Origin: Entonaema liquescens
Lineage: Eukaryota; Ascomycota; Sordariomycetes; Xylariales; Xylariaceae
Assembly: GCA_902805475.1 (NCBI GenBank)
Contig: CADCSX010000006.1
Coordinates: forward strand, 558,001-622,000
Length of the DNA: 64,000 bases
Direction of reading: 5' to 3'
Position 1 is the first letter of the stretch. Every line of letters starts with the position of its first letter. A model generated the notes under the pieces. That model was not told the DNA's origin. It was given only the letters and a program-made list of their open reading frames with translations, and searched no databases. A program made the position numbers and the translations under genes. Shown in pieces: positions 1-12,034 of the stretch.

Positions 1-687
1 AGTAATCCCCATTGCAGCCATCATATCATCCTCGTCATGCTCGCCTTCGATCCGTACGTCATCGCCATACTCCGTCTTAATCTTCACCTGCGCATCCTTC
101 TCCGCCTTCTTCCTCGCCAGCTCCTCCTGCCTCTTAACCCGTCTCGCCTCTCTCTCCTTCGCCGCCTCCTCCTCGCGCATCTCCAAGCGTTCCTTTAGCG
201 TCGTAGCGCTGGCCTTCTTCTGCTCTTGTAGCCGCTCCCACACCTCCGTGATCCGCTGGTGGACTTCCTCCGCGCTCGCCTTCTTGACCTCGCCCGTCTC
301 CCCGATGTTCCGCAGATGCTGCATGCTGTTCACGTGCTCCACCCATTGCATATTGTCCTTGAACGTCAGATCGCACGCGCTGCAGTAGAATCCGGCGCCG
401 CGCCCCCTTTTCCCCTGGCCGGCGCCCGCCGGTATCAGCATCGTCTTGCCGACGTTGGCCTCTAGATCAATGACATCGCGGCGCGCCCGCGTGAGCGTCT
501 CGTCGCCCGTGAGAGGTTTGTAGTACTTCTTCCCTGCTAGCTTGGCCTCGTATCGGGCTTTCGCTTCCTCCTTCTCGGTCGCTTCTCGCTCCTTGGCTTT
601 CTGCGCGTACTCGTCGAGGTCGTAGTTCCGCCGGAAAGACGTGTCGTCGGCTGGCGTGCCGTACGCCGAACCCTTTTTGTCGGCCAT
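1..687 (-). CDS. SNU23: U4/U6.U5 tri-snRNP zinc-finger protein, Snu23/ZMAT2 type (3' end off window)
   Basis: This gene encodes a component of the spliceosomal tri-snRNP that acts in the nucleus in spliceosome activation. The ATG at 687 opens one frame of 229 codons without an intron up to the left edge, so the last residues and the stop lie outside. Visible features are the family start MADKKGSAYGTP, a U1-type C2H2 finger around residues 98-125 (FYCSACDLTF then H-x5-H) and a highly charged K/E/R-rich coiled segment after it. The partial C-terminus, with DDMMAAMGI, fits the conserved end of the family. It is divergent from DPH5, sharing the 469-bp interval 688-1156. The family is clear; only the C-terminus is unseen. 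Confidence 0.9.
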   Translation of the reverse strand, partial: MADKKGSAYGTPADDTSFRRNYDLDEYAQKAKEREATEKEEAKARYEAKLAGKKYYKPLTGDETLTRARRDVIDLEANVGKTMLIPAGAGQGKRGRGAGFYCSACDLTFKDNMQWVEHVNSMQHLRNIGETGEVKKASAEEVHQRITEVWERLQEQKKASATTLKERLEMREEEAAKEREARRVKRQEELARKKAEKDAQVKIKTEYGDDVRIEGEHDEDDMMAAMGIT

Positions 688-1156
688 GTTGATGACGTTT
701 CAGAGGCGTACGTTTGACTGGATTTGGAGTGTTATATCGTGGAAATTAGGACTTGAGTATTGGCGTGAAGGAGACGCTGAATAGTAGAGTTGACGTTGTA
801 TGTGTTGGAGCTTGAATTGCGACTGACGCGATAAAGTTATCCGGCATTTTGATAGAAGTAGATAAGACAGGGGATGGCATTCTATTAGTGGGTACCCGGA
901 TAGGTACCCACACTTAGTGTCTTTACTGGTACATCTAGCACATCTAGCACGAAGAAGGACCCCTAACTGCGGTTTAGAGAAAATATGCTTAACGGATTAC
1001 CCCTCCATTTATGCCAATAAGCATCTTAAGTAAAACTTCCTCCCCCACTCCATCTCAGACTTTCTCAGACTTCTTATACAAGATCCCGTCTACCAAGTCT
1101 TCTTCATAAGAACAGGTAACTTGATAGAAGATTGAAATTGGCTTTTTTACGTTAAA
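688..1156. promoter_or_regulatory. Divergent promoter interval, SNU23 / DPH5
   Basis: This 469-bp gap separates two divergently transcribed housekeeping genes. It carries two GGTACCC-type elements near 891-910 and a direct repeat of the unit ACATCTAGC around 931-950. The last 100 bp before DPH5 are pyrimidine-rich (TTCCTCCCCCACTCC and CTCAGACTT repeats), as is common in fungal core promoters. No binding factor can be assigned. Confidence 0.45.
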
Positions 1157-2175
1157 ATGCTCTACCTTGTGGGACTGGGTCTCTCTGATGAGACAGATAT
1201 CACAGTTAAAGGCCTCGAGATCGTCAAAAAGGCGTCTCGTGTCTACCTCGAAGCGTATACTAGTATTCTCCTAGTAGATCAGTCTGTCTTGGTAGGCTAG
1301 CCCTGCTCCGTTGCCATGTCGTCTTTTATTATTCAGCTAACGCTAATGGCGCAGTAGGAGAAATATTATGGCCGGTCCATCGTAGTTGCAGACCGTGAGA
1401 TGGTCGAGTCGAACAGTGAAGAAATCCTTCGCGATGCGGATAAAGAAGACGTCGCATTTTTAGTAGTTGGTGATCCTTTCGGGTATGGAAGAGCGTCCCA
1501 AAACGTCCAATGAGGAGCCATTCCTCTCCAGTGGCGCATAAGATATGAGCTTGGACTGATATGTTCAAATGTAGCGCAACAACGCATACTGACCTCGTCC
1601 TTCGAGCACGCGAGCTCTCGATCCCCGTTCAGACGGTTCCAAATGCCTCTATTATGTCAGGAATAGGGGCTACAGGACTTCAGCTATACAACTTTGGTCA
1701 GACGGTATCCATGGTTTTCTTCCTAGATAACTGGCGCCCCGCGTCATTCTACGACCGTATTAAGGAGAATCGATCCATCGGCCTTCATACGCTTGTACTG
1801 TTAGATATCAAAGTTAAAGAACAGAGTTTAGAGAACATGGCACGAGGAAGAAGGATATACGAGCCTCCCCGATATATGACAGTCGGACAGTGCGCGCAGC
1901 AGATGCTTGAAATCGAAGAGGAGAAAAAGGAGGGCGTCTATGGACCGGAAAGCTTAGCCATTGGCGCCGCGAGAGTTGGCGGTAGAGAAGAGAAGTTCGT
2001 TGCTGGAACACTGAAGCAGCTATGCGATGCTGATGAAGCTCTTGGGCCACCGCTACATAGCTTGGTATTACTAGGTCAAAGAGCGCACGAGCTAGAGAGA
2101 GACTATGCGCGCGAGTTTGCGGTAGACAAGGAGGTATGGGATACGATTTGGACTAGAGATTATGGCAAGCAATGA
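1157..2175 (+). CDS. DPH5: Diphthine methyl ester synthase (diphthamide biosynthesis methyltransferase)
   Basis: DPH5 transfers methyl groups from S-adenosylmethionine onto the modified histidine of elongation factor 2 in diphthamide synthesis, in the cytosol. I model three exons: 1157-1291, 1358-1482 and 1575-2175, with introns of 66 and 92 bp that carry GT..AG ends and branch-like GCTAAT/ACTGAT motifs. They give 286 residues, the usual family length. Visible conserved blocks are MLYLVGLGLSDE at the N-terminus, IVVADREMVES, VVGDPFGATTHTDLV across the second intron, NASIMSGIGATGLQLYNFGQ and ENMARGRRIYEPPRYMT. The first exon would hit a TAG right after the donor, which supports the intron. It lies divergent to SNU23. 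No lesion was seen. Confidence 0.93.
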
Positions 2176-3911
2176 AGAAGTGCTTCCTCAAAATACAAAC
2201 ATGTTCGATGATGCCCTTCCCTCTAGGTAGTATTAAGCGTATTACTACCATAACCAATAAGTCATTCTATAAGACCAAATCAATGCTTTAATAATATCCC
2301 AAGCAACCCACCTGTATACTATTTCAGTAGTAGGTTGTAACACTTAATTAGACTATGACCACCGCTTTTATTAATAGATGCAACCTTTTAGTTATTACAT
2401 GCTGTGTGATGCGATACATCAGACTTTATTATAGATAATATTTCTTTGCCCTCCAGGGGTAATTCAAGTTTTATGACGTCAACGTTAGAGCCGCCGATCA
2501 TTATTGCAGATATTCACACGAGGTAGTATTCTCAAAAAGGTGTCCTTGTAATTAAGCATCACATTGTTTTGATCTTACCTAGATACAGACTCAGAGAAAT
2601 TTAGTTAGTTAGTGCATGAACATCTTGTCAAGTCGTATGGATTTGTTCTAGACTCATGACTATATGTGTCGATGAGCAATTACAATTGCGATAGAAGATA
2701 AGAAGTAGGTACGCGTCTGGGGGCGCTAAATAGATCGGGATTACCAAATCTAGTAGTCCTCGATGTAATTACGAACCAATTCATGAGCGTACGTGGGCAT
2801 TTTGTACGCGTGAACTTTAAATAGAATCCAATCTCCAATCCAGGCTGCGGTTCGAGGGAACAGGGTTGGTCTAATAAGGAGAGGTACGGCTGAGCGATAC
2901 GCTAACCTGTGTGTTACATTGATGGTAACTGATATAGCTGCTTACCTAAATCTTTGGGGCCGATTTTGGCTTCTGTCATTGGATCATTAATTGATGTTTT
3001 GACACGCAGAAGTAGAAAATGGTTAGAGGTGCCAACAGGAAATAGCGATCCAACAGAGAGTGATAGCAAGTAGGAAGTACTTACCTTTCATTGATATCTC
3101 CTCCCCCTACCCTATAGCCACCTGCAGGTACCTCAGATGCAAGAGGTAGGTACATGGTAGATAACGTACTGGAACTAACTGGAGGTCGTAACTTCCACCT
3201 TCCACATCCCTCACCTGATAGAGACCCGCTTACTCCATTTGTTCTCATCTTGGATCCTTGGATCCTTACATCCCTACATCTACATCCCCTCCATACATCA
3301 ACATTTCGGCATAACGACTATTTTGTCGTATTTGGTGCATTTGATGCATTTGGTGCACATCATCCCAAATCATTTCAACTACCTTACCTTCAATAGGTAC
3401 ACCAACACAAAACGACTCTAGATACCTCTCGTCCATTTAAACGGCGTCACCTGATTTCGCGATACTTTCCCCAATCCTTTGGGCTTCAGTTTCTTTTACT
3501 CTTTTCTCATCTCTCACCCAAACCATCACGATCTGGTCATAGTCCACAATCCTGTCTCTGATATTCCCTAAGTTATAGTTATCAATATTCCTGTTAGGAG
3601 CTTAGGTTTAGGCCTTGTTTCTCCGCGGCAGGTCATCTCTTTTACCGCATTGGAAGTTCCCAAATACCACTCTGACCGAAACTCGGGGGCCCCAAGAATT
3701 CAAAATTCATAAGTCGTTTGACCTCAGATAGCTTCTTTGTCTTGTACAAACAGCTCCTCCCCCAAAACACCTCTCACTACCTCGCATTCTACAAGAAGTC
3801 GGATCAAATAATTTACGTCGTCTCTGAATCCACATACCCTAGGTATCTGGTATATCTTTTGGCGTTTTGCCAAACTTCGGGCTTCCGAGGTGCTTTACTA
3901 CACCTCTGGTT
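2176..3911. other. Gene-free interval between DPH5 and the F-box-like gene
   Basis: About 1.7 kb of AT-rich sequence. Only short open frames without family resemblance are present. A stretch at 3240-3360 has short imperfect repeats (CTTGGATCCTTGGATCC; TTTGGTGCATTTGATGCATTTGGTGC). The part from about 3400 to 3900 is C/T-rich and probably is the promoter and leader of the downstream gene. I see no RNA gene. Confidence 0.4.
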
Positions 3912-5450
3912 ATGACCATTGTCACCGACCCTTGTAGTCGTCCGCGTCATTCAACATGGTACGATATCATGATTACTTTATCTCATGTTGTTTTACTCCT
4001 TTTCACTAACAAGTTACTGTAGAGCAGCATCGCCTGGGAATGCCGTGATCAGGCCGATCAGGCCGAGATCTATTATAATCATCCCCTTCGCACCAAGGTT
4101 CGACGTCTCGAGGATGAGAACATGGCCTTAAAGCGTCTACTTCGTGAGAATGGTATCTCGTGGCAAACTCGTCCCAAGCCCGCGAGAATCTCTGCTGCTG
4201 GACGAATTACCCGTGCATCTACTAGAGCTGTTCGCCCACCCCTTCCACACATCCCGGTTGAGATCCAGCTTAGGATTATGTCATTCGCCCTGACCAGCCC
4301 ACTTCCTATTGTTGATCCGCTATGCAAGGTCAAGCCGGAAAATCTGACGGTTCGAGAGAAGGCTAAGTCTAGCAGACTTGCCATTCACTTCCTCGCAACT
4401 TGTAGGGCCTATTACGCTGAGGGCACCAAGTTCTTATGGACCAATAACTCCTTCGTCTTCACCAGTCCGGAGTCCCTTAGAAACTTCGCAGAGGTCCCTT
4501 TTCACTTCCGACAAAACATCAAGGATGTTAACCTTCGTATCATTGCAAAGTTCTATGATGACGAGGATCGTACGCATAAAATTAGTCGCAACTACCATCC
4601 CGATCTCAGAAAGGCCATTGTCCTAGCTATAAATAAGCGGCCCAAGGAAAACAGTCTTGCTCGCCGTGGCTTCCGAACTTACGGTTGGTACCAGCTCGCT
4701 GACTTCCTCATGGCCATGTTGCCACCCTTTGACCCTACTTGTATCTCTCATGGTAACGGCTCAACTACCACATATTCCACTCCATTGCCTAAGTTACTAC
4801 CATCACTCGAAAAGATCCGCATCGACTTTGTGAACTTTGGTGAAGACATGTTTAACAACCCCCCACCCCAGCTTCACGAGGTTGCATCACACCAGCTTGG
4901 ATGCACCCTGAATGAGGTGGTTCTGACTGGCCTGCCGAGCGATGAGACCGGCCTTCGAGTTTGCAACGAAATGGCTGGCCTTTTGAGGGATGAAGGCCTC
5001 CTTATTGATCATGCGCCTACCATGGTGGCTCTCAAGAACGGCATACGGGCTCTTGAATGCGATACCGATGAGTGTCATTACTGTGCAAAGGTCGTTCGAG
5101 CGATGCGCGCATTTAAGAATGGCGAGCACCATCACGATGATGTACATGCCCATTTCTTCGGGGCCGATTTCCCTCCCGCGCCTAAAGATGAAGGCGAGCC
5201 GCCTTATTCTTACTACCACTCCTGCAGGACCATCTGGAAGAAGATACCCGTTAAGCTCGGCGACGAGGAACGCAAGTGGGTGCTTTTTGATAGGATGAGT
5301 GGACTCCCCTGGGATGACGTGGAGGAGGATATCACGATGTTCGACTTTCTTAGCGACGATGATGAGGCTATCGCATGCGAGAATTGTGGCGAGGTTCACC
5401 CCGGAGCCATCCCCCCCATAGAGATGATGGATCTTTACGACGACTTTTAA
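3912..5450 (+). CDS. F-box-like protein with N-terminal leucine-zipper-like segment, function unknown
   Basis: I model a short first exon, 3912-3958, and a long second exon, 4028-5450. The 69-bp intron between them has a strong branch site (CACTAAC) and two possible AG acceptors; only the second keeps frame with the ATG at 3912. The protein is about 490 residues. The N-terminus has heptad leucines (VRRLEDENMALKRLLREN), followed by a basic linker and an F-box-like helix (LPHIPVEIQLRIMSFAL, about residues 75-95). A large acidic C-terminal region contains two Cys pairs (CDTDECHYC and CENCGEVH) that could bind a metal. Related proteins are common in Sordariomycetes but uncharacterised, so a substrate-adaptor role is only inferred. 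If the first exon is wrong, translation could start at the ATG at 4122. Confidence 0.7.
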
Positions 5451-6259
5451 GCACACGGCAGAAGGGATAATCCCGATCTTTCTACGATGATTACGAGCGA
5501 TATGCATATGATACCAGGTTTGCTTTTCGGCATTTCCAAGGGCGGATGGAAAAGAGACGGGGTGGCAAATGTAATAAGACTACATACAGGTCGGAACCCA
5601 TCTTCAGAAGAAAGGGTGCCCAAGCAATACCATGTAATATACAAGCCAAACAAGACCTTAAGGCTCGAGTACCCTAATGCCTGCTTTATATGAATTGGCC
5701 TCTATTATTAGTAGCGTCAATTTGGCTTCTAGTTAAGAAAAAAAAGCTAAGCTTTAGTTAATCATACCCTCCTCCGTACTATGTATATTGCCCCTTATCA
5801 TTTTCGTCCCGTTTGCGAAAGAGGTTTGCGTTACTCACTAAGCTTCCGTCGCAAGAACAACACCGCAATCTGCTAACTACCTGATGATAGGCAGTTTTGT
5901 CGAAAGAAATAGAAGTTGGTTGAATAAGAGATCTGCCAGATCTTTACTACTAATTAGTACTTAAACTTTTATCTTACAAAGTACCGATGTTAGGCTACGC
6001 CTAACATCACTCCTTTCTTCCTAAAAGAATAAATAAATAAATACGTCCTCGTGTTACCTGATCAAGATCTTGAATCTCGTCATCGGTTCTTGACACTTCT
6101 GGCAGGTGTTTTGGGAGTAGGGGGCTTTCTTTTGGCTTATCCAGCTAAATACTTGTCTTCCTTATCCCCCTCTTTATTTTCTAAGATGTCCATAATGTCT
6201 TTGGGGATTTTGGCCTGTACGGTTATCTTTGTTATAGTCGACGGGGTGTCTGGTTAAGT
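5451..6259. other. Gene-free interval downstream of the F-box-like gene
   Basis: This interval is AT-rich with short runs such as AATAAATAAATAAATA near 6026-6042. It holds the presumed 3' end of the F-box-like gene and nothing else that I recognise. The inverted pair TTAGGCTACGCCTAA near 5991-6005 is a perfect short palindrome. Confidence 0.35.
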
Positions 6260-6261
6260 TG

Positions 6262-6720
6262 ATTTTCTAGAATCTACTTGCTTCGAAGCTGATGTAGTAG
6301 GCTTTTTCTGTTGTAAGGCGATAAGTTCGCCGGCTTGGTCGGTTAGGCTGCCAGGTCTTTGATGGCCGATGTGACAGAAGTAAGCCCTTAGATAGATACT
6401 GGATGCGAATTTTGAAGTTCAACATATTATTCCATGTTTCGGGTTGACAGTTCGTGGTATTGCGCTTCCATCTTGACAATTCGTTGCTCCAATGATCCAT
6501 CAGGAATATTTTGCCTTTAGAACACTCAACTCGACAACGCGGCGTACATATACTCTCAAAACAAATAGTCCTATGATGTTACGAAACTGGCAGTCTTCTG
6601 GATTCCCCATAAAGTTAATTCTCTTGCAGTTTTCTGCAAGGTCGTATTTATATATGGCCGAAGATAAGCCCCTAACTTCGTGACAGCCGTAGAGTAAAAC
6701 TCGTTTATAAGTGTTGCAAG
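6262..6720 (-). pseudogene. Possible decayed coding remnant downstream of the STAND/TPR pseudogene
   Basis: On the minus strand two frames read like protein. In the upstream part a frame runs through KYDLAENCKRINFMGNPED and VRRVVELSVLKAKYS and then stops. After a frame change a second segment reads KMEAQYHELSTRNME, VELQNS, SAIKDLAA, PTKPANLSPYNRKS and LLHQLRSK, interrupted by TAA/TAG codons at places where a residue would fit. The amphipathic helical character and the regular spacing of the stops suggest an old coding sequence rather than chance. I do not recognise the family. It may be an unrelated gene relic or a former extension of the neighbouring STAND gene. Confidence 0.25.
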
Positions 6721-6864
6721 ACTAGTTGATAGCCTTGTACATACCTAGTTATTCCTTACAGCAACCCCAATTGTGTCAGCTTCTTAAGGAGAGTAGATAG
6801 ATATCCCCAGTATACCTCGTACCATCATCGTAAGCCTAAACAATAGACAAAACTCGGAATAGAA

Positions 6865-9800
6865 TTACTCTTCTCCTTGCTCCGCTTCCTTGCGCTCTTG
6901 AGTAACTGGCCTAAACATGTCATCCCTTATCCCTTGTAGGGAGATTCCCCATTCTTTGGCAATTCTCTCCAGCCATGCCTTTACCGTTATCGTTTTCCCA
7001 CGTCCATATTTATCGTAATAGACCGTCAGAATTTGGTCATATTCCTCTATATTGCTAGGCACCCGTACACTCTTCGCCCTCGGTCCTACATACGCATCAT
7101 GACCATACGGTGGCATGCTTAGCCATCTATGCTGTGCGCTGCACACAGTGATCACACGGGATTTGGGATCCCGTAGCCGTGCAAGGCAGCCCGAGCAAAA
7201 GACTGTGTTCGGACAGTAAACACAATGGTAGAATCTCGCCTCGAAATCCGCCATTTTCGGGCATTTATTGCCCTCTGGGGTGCGGCCGTCGCAGTACCAA
7301 GCCCATCTAAGCCTGTTGAGGTCAAGTTGAGGGGTATGCTTCTTCTCCAATGCTGACAGACGGAATTGGGAATACAAAGCCCCTTGGACCTCGGGTTTGA
7401 GCGCATTTAGTTTATTGATGTCGCTATAAGCGCCTTCCTTCAGGTTCAGTTTAGTCACAAGGGCGTCGACATGTTCCTTGGCGAATTTTATCCGTTGGAC
7501 TTGCGCTGCAGTATATGATACTTCGGTTTTTGTTGCTTGAATTATTTGTTGGGCCTGTCTGATGCATGCATCTAATACCAGTTGCTTCTTTTCCTCATTA
7601 CTCCTCGCAATATCCCCAGCCTCGAAGTATAAGGCACCCGTAACGAGGTCTTGTGGGATCAACAAAGACGAGGCAATGGCTGAGTTCGTAAAGTCTTGGA
7701 AGTGCCTCAATACTTTTCCCAGTCGGGAGAAGCCAGGCACGTCGTTTTCGACTAGGTCGTCCAATATGAGATGTAGTGCCTGCTTGATCTCCTGTCTTAA
7801 CGCCGTCCTAGCTTCCTCCTCCTTCTCCCTTAACGCGTACAGTGCACCCAAAAAACTAACCGGACCGCACGAGCCTCGTCCTCGACGAAGTTGTCATCCT
7901 GTTCAAATCCCACAGGTCCCTCTGCAGCCGTCTGCATGACCCGTATGGCTCCCTCGAGGAGGCCCGAGTCCTCGCTGGCTATGGTGAACAAATTTGTGAC
8001 AAAAGTATCATGGTAAGGCTTCCGTGCCATGAGTTGAAGAATGCGGATGGTCCTCCCATCATCCCTCCCAAAGCAGAACATACGCTGAAGCTCCTCCTTC
8101 GCTCTCTTAGTATCCGGAGAGCTCAATATTATCCTTAGATAACCCAATTGTCCTTGTGCAGCTAGCTCCTTATTGTTGCTATTCCGCGCGGTTAAGTAAT
8201 GCTCCGTCGCGCTGGATATATCATCTGCCTCGTAGGCATAGTCCCCTGAACGCAAATGTAACCCGATAATGATGTTAAGCTTCGAGGGCAATAAGGCATC
8301 CTCCCGTTCTAATTCTTTTATACCTATCTCAATTTCCTTCTTAGCCTTTATGAAGCAGTTTTTTCGAGAATATGCTTTTCCTAGTCCAGTATGGCATTGC
8401 CAGCTGGGGTTTTCTTTTTTAATAGCATACCGGTAGAGTGATATAGTCACATCAGGGTGGCTCTTCATGCGATAGGAGGCAAATGCGAGGCGTTCATACC
8501 AGAGGGAGTCGAGATTTGAGAAATTCAGCTCTAGGACACTTCGGCACCACTCGCTCAAGTGTTGCCAGTTTTTAAAGTTACTAGAGAAAGCAGACAAGGG
8601 TGAAGAAGATAAACCGAATGAGTATTTGTCTCCAGAACCTATGTCGGTGGGCATACCCAACTGCAAATTTCCTTTTGTTTCCTGTTTATGGGAATTGGTC
8701 AGCATAAGACACAGCAGAAGGATAGAACTGAGGGCATAAGTCGAAACCCTGAATCACAAATCACTCACTGCCATAATAAACCTCTGAATCCATTGGCAAG
8801 CATTTTTGGCGTCCCAACTCCTTTCTCTCAGAAGTCCTCCTACGACAATCTTCACAAATTCCTTCAGATACCCTTTTGCTGGGCTGGTGGCTTGCTCTAC
8901 CCCTGTAAGCCAATTAATGTCTAGCTTTTGCACAGTCCACGAGCCTATCAGCCACTCCCTGATATCCTCCATATCCTGTATTACCCACTCCGTCTGCTCG
9001 AAAGTTTGTTTATGACGCCGAAATATTATACTGTCTTTGAACATCTCGTAAAGCTTCCGTGCAATAGCGGCGCGATCTTTCATGGTTAGCATCCCCTTTT
9101 CTTCATCTTCGAGCTGGCGAAGTCGACTTAAGTGGTATGGTAGGAAGGACATTAGGTATACGCCGATCTCCCTGGTCTGTTCCTGGGGCTCTTCGGCTAG
9201 GTAATCGAACGCATGCGTCACAATAGTGTGATGGGCCTGAAACTCATCCACAGAAATGCTGTACATAGAGGTATCACTATCCGAAGTGAAATTGAACTTG
9301 TTTCGAATAGCCATGTTGGCAAGATCCCACAGAAACTGTCCGCAAGTTTCCTTGTCTACGTTTTTGATAGTAATAGACATATCGATAGTAGCACTGTCAT
9401 TGGAGGATGATGTTCGGGTTGCCAGACTTTTCTTCACCAGATACTCTTTGATCCCCTCCTAGGTATGAATGTGGTCATCCTCCAGCGCCAAGACAGCTGA
9501 ATACTTGTTTTTGATGATATTTTCAAGGGGTGTGAGGGACGCATCGCGTGAGGATAAACACTTAAAGCTATATTAGCTTTCATCTAGAAAACTTCAACCA
9601 GAACTACATACCATGACACCTTCGAGATGATTTAGCTTCAAGGGACGGTGGCTAAACAGAACCCACCCCAGCAGTTCGTTTAGATCAGCTATTTCCTGGG
9701 CTGTTAACGACCGTGCCATATTCTTGACTGCAGACTCATGGCTTAGCATAGCTTGATTCGACGTTTCATTTAGCATATTGTCCAAGTCCTGAACGGTCGC

Positions 9801-10649
9801 ACGCGTGCCCAACAAACGAATGACTTCGATTAGCTTGTACTGAAGTTGAGTATAACTTCCATTAAGGTTCAGCGGTAGCTTGTCGACAATATTCTTCCTA
9901 GCCACTGTACTTTCGCACCGGTATCCTTCATCCCCATATACACTGCAGTGCCCTGGATGTCACGATGTCCTTGGATGGTATTCTGAAATCTGTTCATTTC
10001 ATCCGACAAGCCAGAGTCATCTTCGAAGATGGACTTGACCTTTTGCTTTAAGCGACTCCGTTTGCCACCCTGCTGGTAATTCACAACATGAGCGCAAACC
10101 TTGACAAAGCTAGCCATGACTTCGTGAATCATCTTATAAAGCCAGGGCTCGACCTCTACGTTTTCGGAAGACAAGTACATATGAACTTGTAATAGTGTCG
10201 GCTGTACTTTTTTGAAGACGTCGTCAACGGCCTTGCTGTAGTCTTCGATGGCTTGGGGTATGTTGAGCACAAAGTATAACGCAGAGCTAACCAGATGAGA
10301 TGCTCCGGGAATGGGAATCTATAGGGATCACTGGGTAAGCATCTAGTTAAGAAGAAAGCGTAGCCTAACATACAAACTGCGTAGCAACCCCGACGAATTC
10401 CTGTAAATATTAGAGTGACGTAAGCACTGCATCTTTTACTTTTTCGAATTTGCTTTCTGTCGCTGTTTTGTCATTGCAGGACATCTCCAGAATTTTGTTG
10501 TTTACGTCCTCGAAACTCTTTACTTCACCTTTCAAAGACTTGTAGCAAACCCTCTCGAATTCCTTTGCTGCTTCACCCCATAAAGACTCTAGCGACTTTC
10601 GGTCGCTGACTAATTGCCATGGCCCGTCCGATAATTGTTTGTCCGACAT
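6865..10649 (-). pseudogene. Broken STAND-type gene: Goodbye-like N-terminus, no NACHT, TPR repeats, C-terminal Zn finger
   Basis: Homologues are fungal NOD-like (STAND) proteins. The ATG at 10649 (MSDKQLSDGPW) starts a Goodbye-like N-terminal domain with the typical IPIPGASHLVSSALYF helix after an intron at 10319-10373; a further very short intron near 10390-10430 is needed to avoid a TAA. At about 9880 this domain runs, with a frame change, straight into the winged-helix-like part that normally follows the NACHT ATPase (LTAQEIADLNELLGWVLFS), so the P-loop module is missing. Introns at 9561-9611 and 8682-8768 are well formed. An in-frame TAG lies at 9459-9461, and a 1-bp deletion in an A6/T6 run at 7850-7855 breaks the TPR region. 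The end carries a Cys-rich finger (WYCDG, CPKM, FYHCVYCPNTVFCSGC) and stops at 6865. Confidence 0.7.
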
Positions 10650-12034
10650 GATGATTCTTGGTTTGTTGTAATGCCAATAGGTAATAGTAGTGTGGAGGTG
10701 AAGATGAAGCAGCAATAAGTTATAAGCGTAGGGGCTCGGGTGAGTATTTACCTAGGTAGGTACATACCTATATAGGCACTTACCAAGCAGCAGAAGATCA
10801 GGTTATTGCCTCCGCTCTAATTTCCTCCCTCTCCTTTTTTCTTTTGGGTTTTGACCGGTCTACTTTCAAGTTCAGCTCTCACTACGCTAGGCATCCATTC
10901 CGGTGTAATGTATTATGGGTGTATGGCTATGATTTCTCCTACATAGACGAGGCTGTGTGATGTGTCAATATATGTGGTTACATTTACTAGAGGTACAAGC
11001 CAATATCAAGCGCTTATAGAGGCATTTAACTAAAAGGTATTGGATTGTTAGGCTTTCGTTTAGAGCCGACTCAGCTTGCGGCGGAAGGGGTGGTCTTCCG
11101 AAAACAAAAATGCGTTTCATTATGCTTGGGGGTTTCTCGGAATATGCTACCATACTTGCTGATCCATATGTATTCCAAATCGAATGCAAGCTGCTCATCG
11201 TAGATTACGCGCGTATATATGTGCTGGAAGGGCTTATTTTCGTATCTAGACCATACATTTGGGTGGTAGGTATAACTCCGAGTTTAAATTAATAGATACT
11301 TTACATCTACAACGTTGGAACGATGGATGTGTATAACGGGTATTCGGCCTCATCGCCGTTAACAGTATAGATACAATTAGTAATTTGTTTAGAGGCATGT
11401 ATAGTTGTTAATCATAGGCGCGAGGAGGGTCGTCGCGACTGATAAAAGGATATTGGTACATTGAAGTCGGAGGAGATGAACTGGTTTGGAACAATGTCGT
11501 GCAAAACTAAATCCACGGCGCCTCTAGCGACTTCACGGTATAATTATAGATCGCTAAATTTAAGCGCTCGATGGCTTTTATATTAAATCTGTTCATGGGT
11601 AAGGTTGTTTCTAAGACGACGTTGTAAATACATAAACCGACGGAATAGGAAACGACGAGCGATATACTAGGGTGGATGAGGCTCACCGTATATGCATGAG
11701 GCATTTGTAAATAAATACTGCTTGGCCAGTAAATAAAGTGGCTACCGAGGTATAATAATCGGACAAGTGATGTGAAGACATGAACACCCTAGCCGACATG
11801 GTTTCGTTTGTAATCCTGATTTTCATTACTCGGGTACTACAACCTGTTTCTTTTCTTCTCCATCCATATCGAGAAGTAACTCTAGATGCGACCAGACTGC
11901 TCATCAGCTTTTGAGGATTTCGGCCGTTTTAACTCCTATAATAGAACATGATTCATCGTTATCATGGGAAATCCATATCTCCCCGCCACGCCCCTCGACT
12001 AGGATGAACTCATAACAACATCACAAATCCCCAA
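10650..12034. other. Gene-free interval between the STAND pseudogene and SEC27
   Basis: Contains the former promoter of the STAND gene, with the motif TACCTAGGTAGGTA at 10749-10762 about 100 bp upstream of its ATG, and the 3' side of the SEC27 gene. The remaining sequence is AT-rich without convincing open frames or RNA genes. Confidence 0.4.
10749..10762. repeat. Dispersed motif TACCTAGGTAGGTA, copy 1
   Basis: One of three near-identical copies of this semi-palindromic motif in intergenic DNA of the window (others at 23733 and 33287). All three are upstream of a start codon on the minus strand. Confidence 0.7.

Noticed and set aside
4887..5507. 206-codon open frame antisense to the F-box-like gene
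   Set aside because: No recognisable domain; overlaps a better supported gene.
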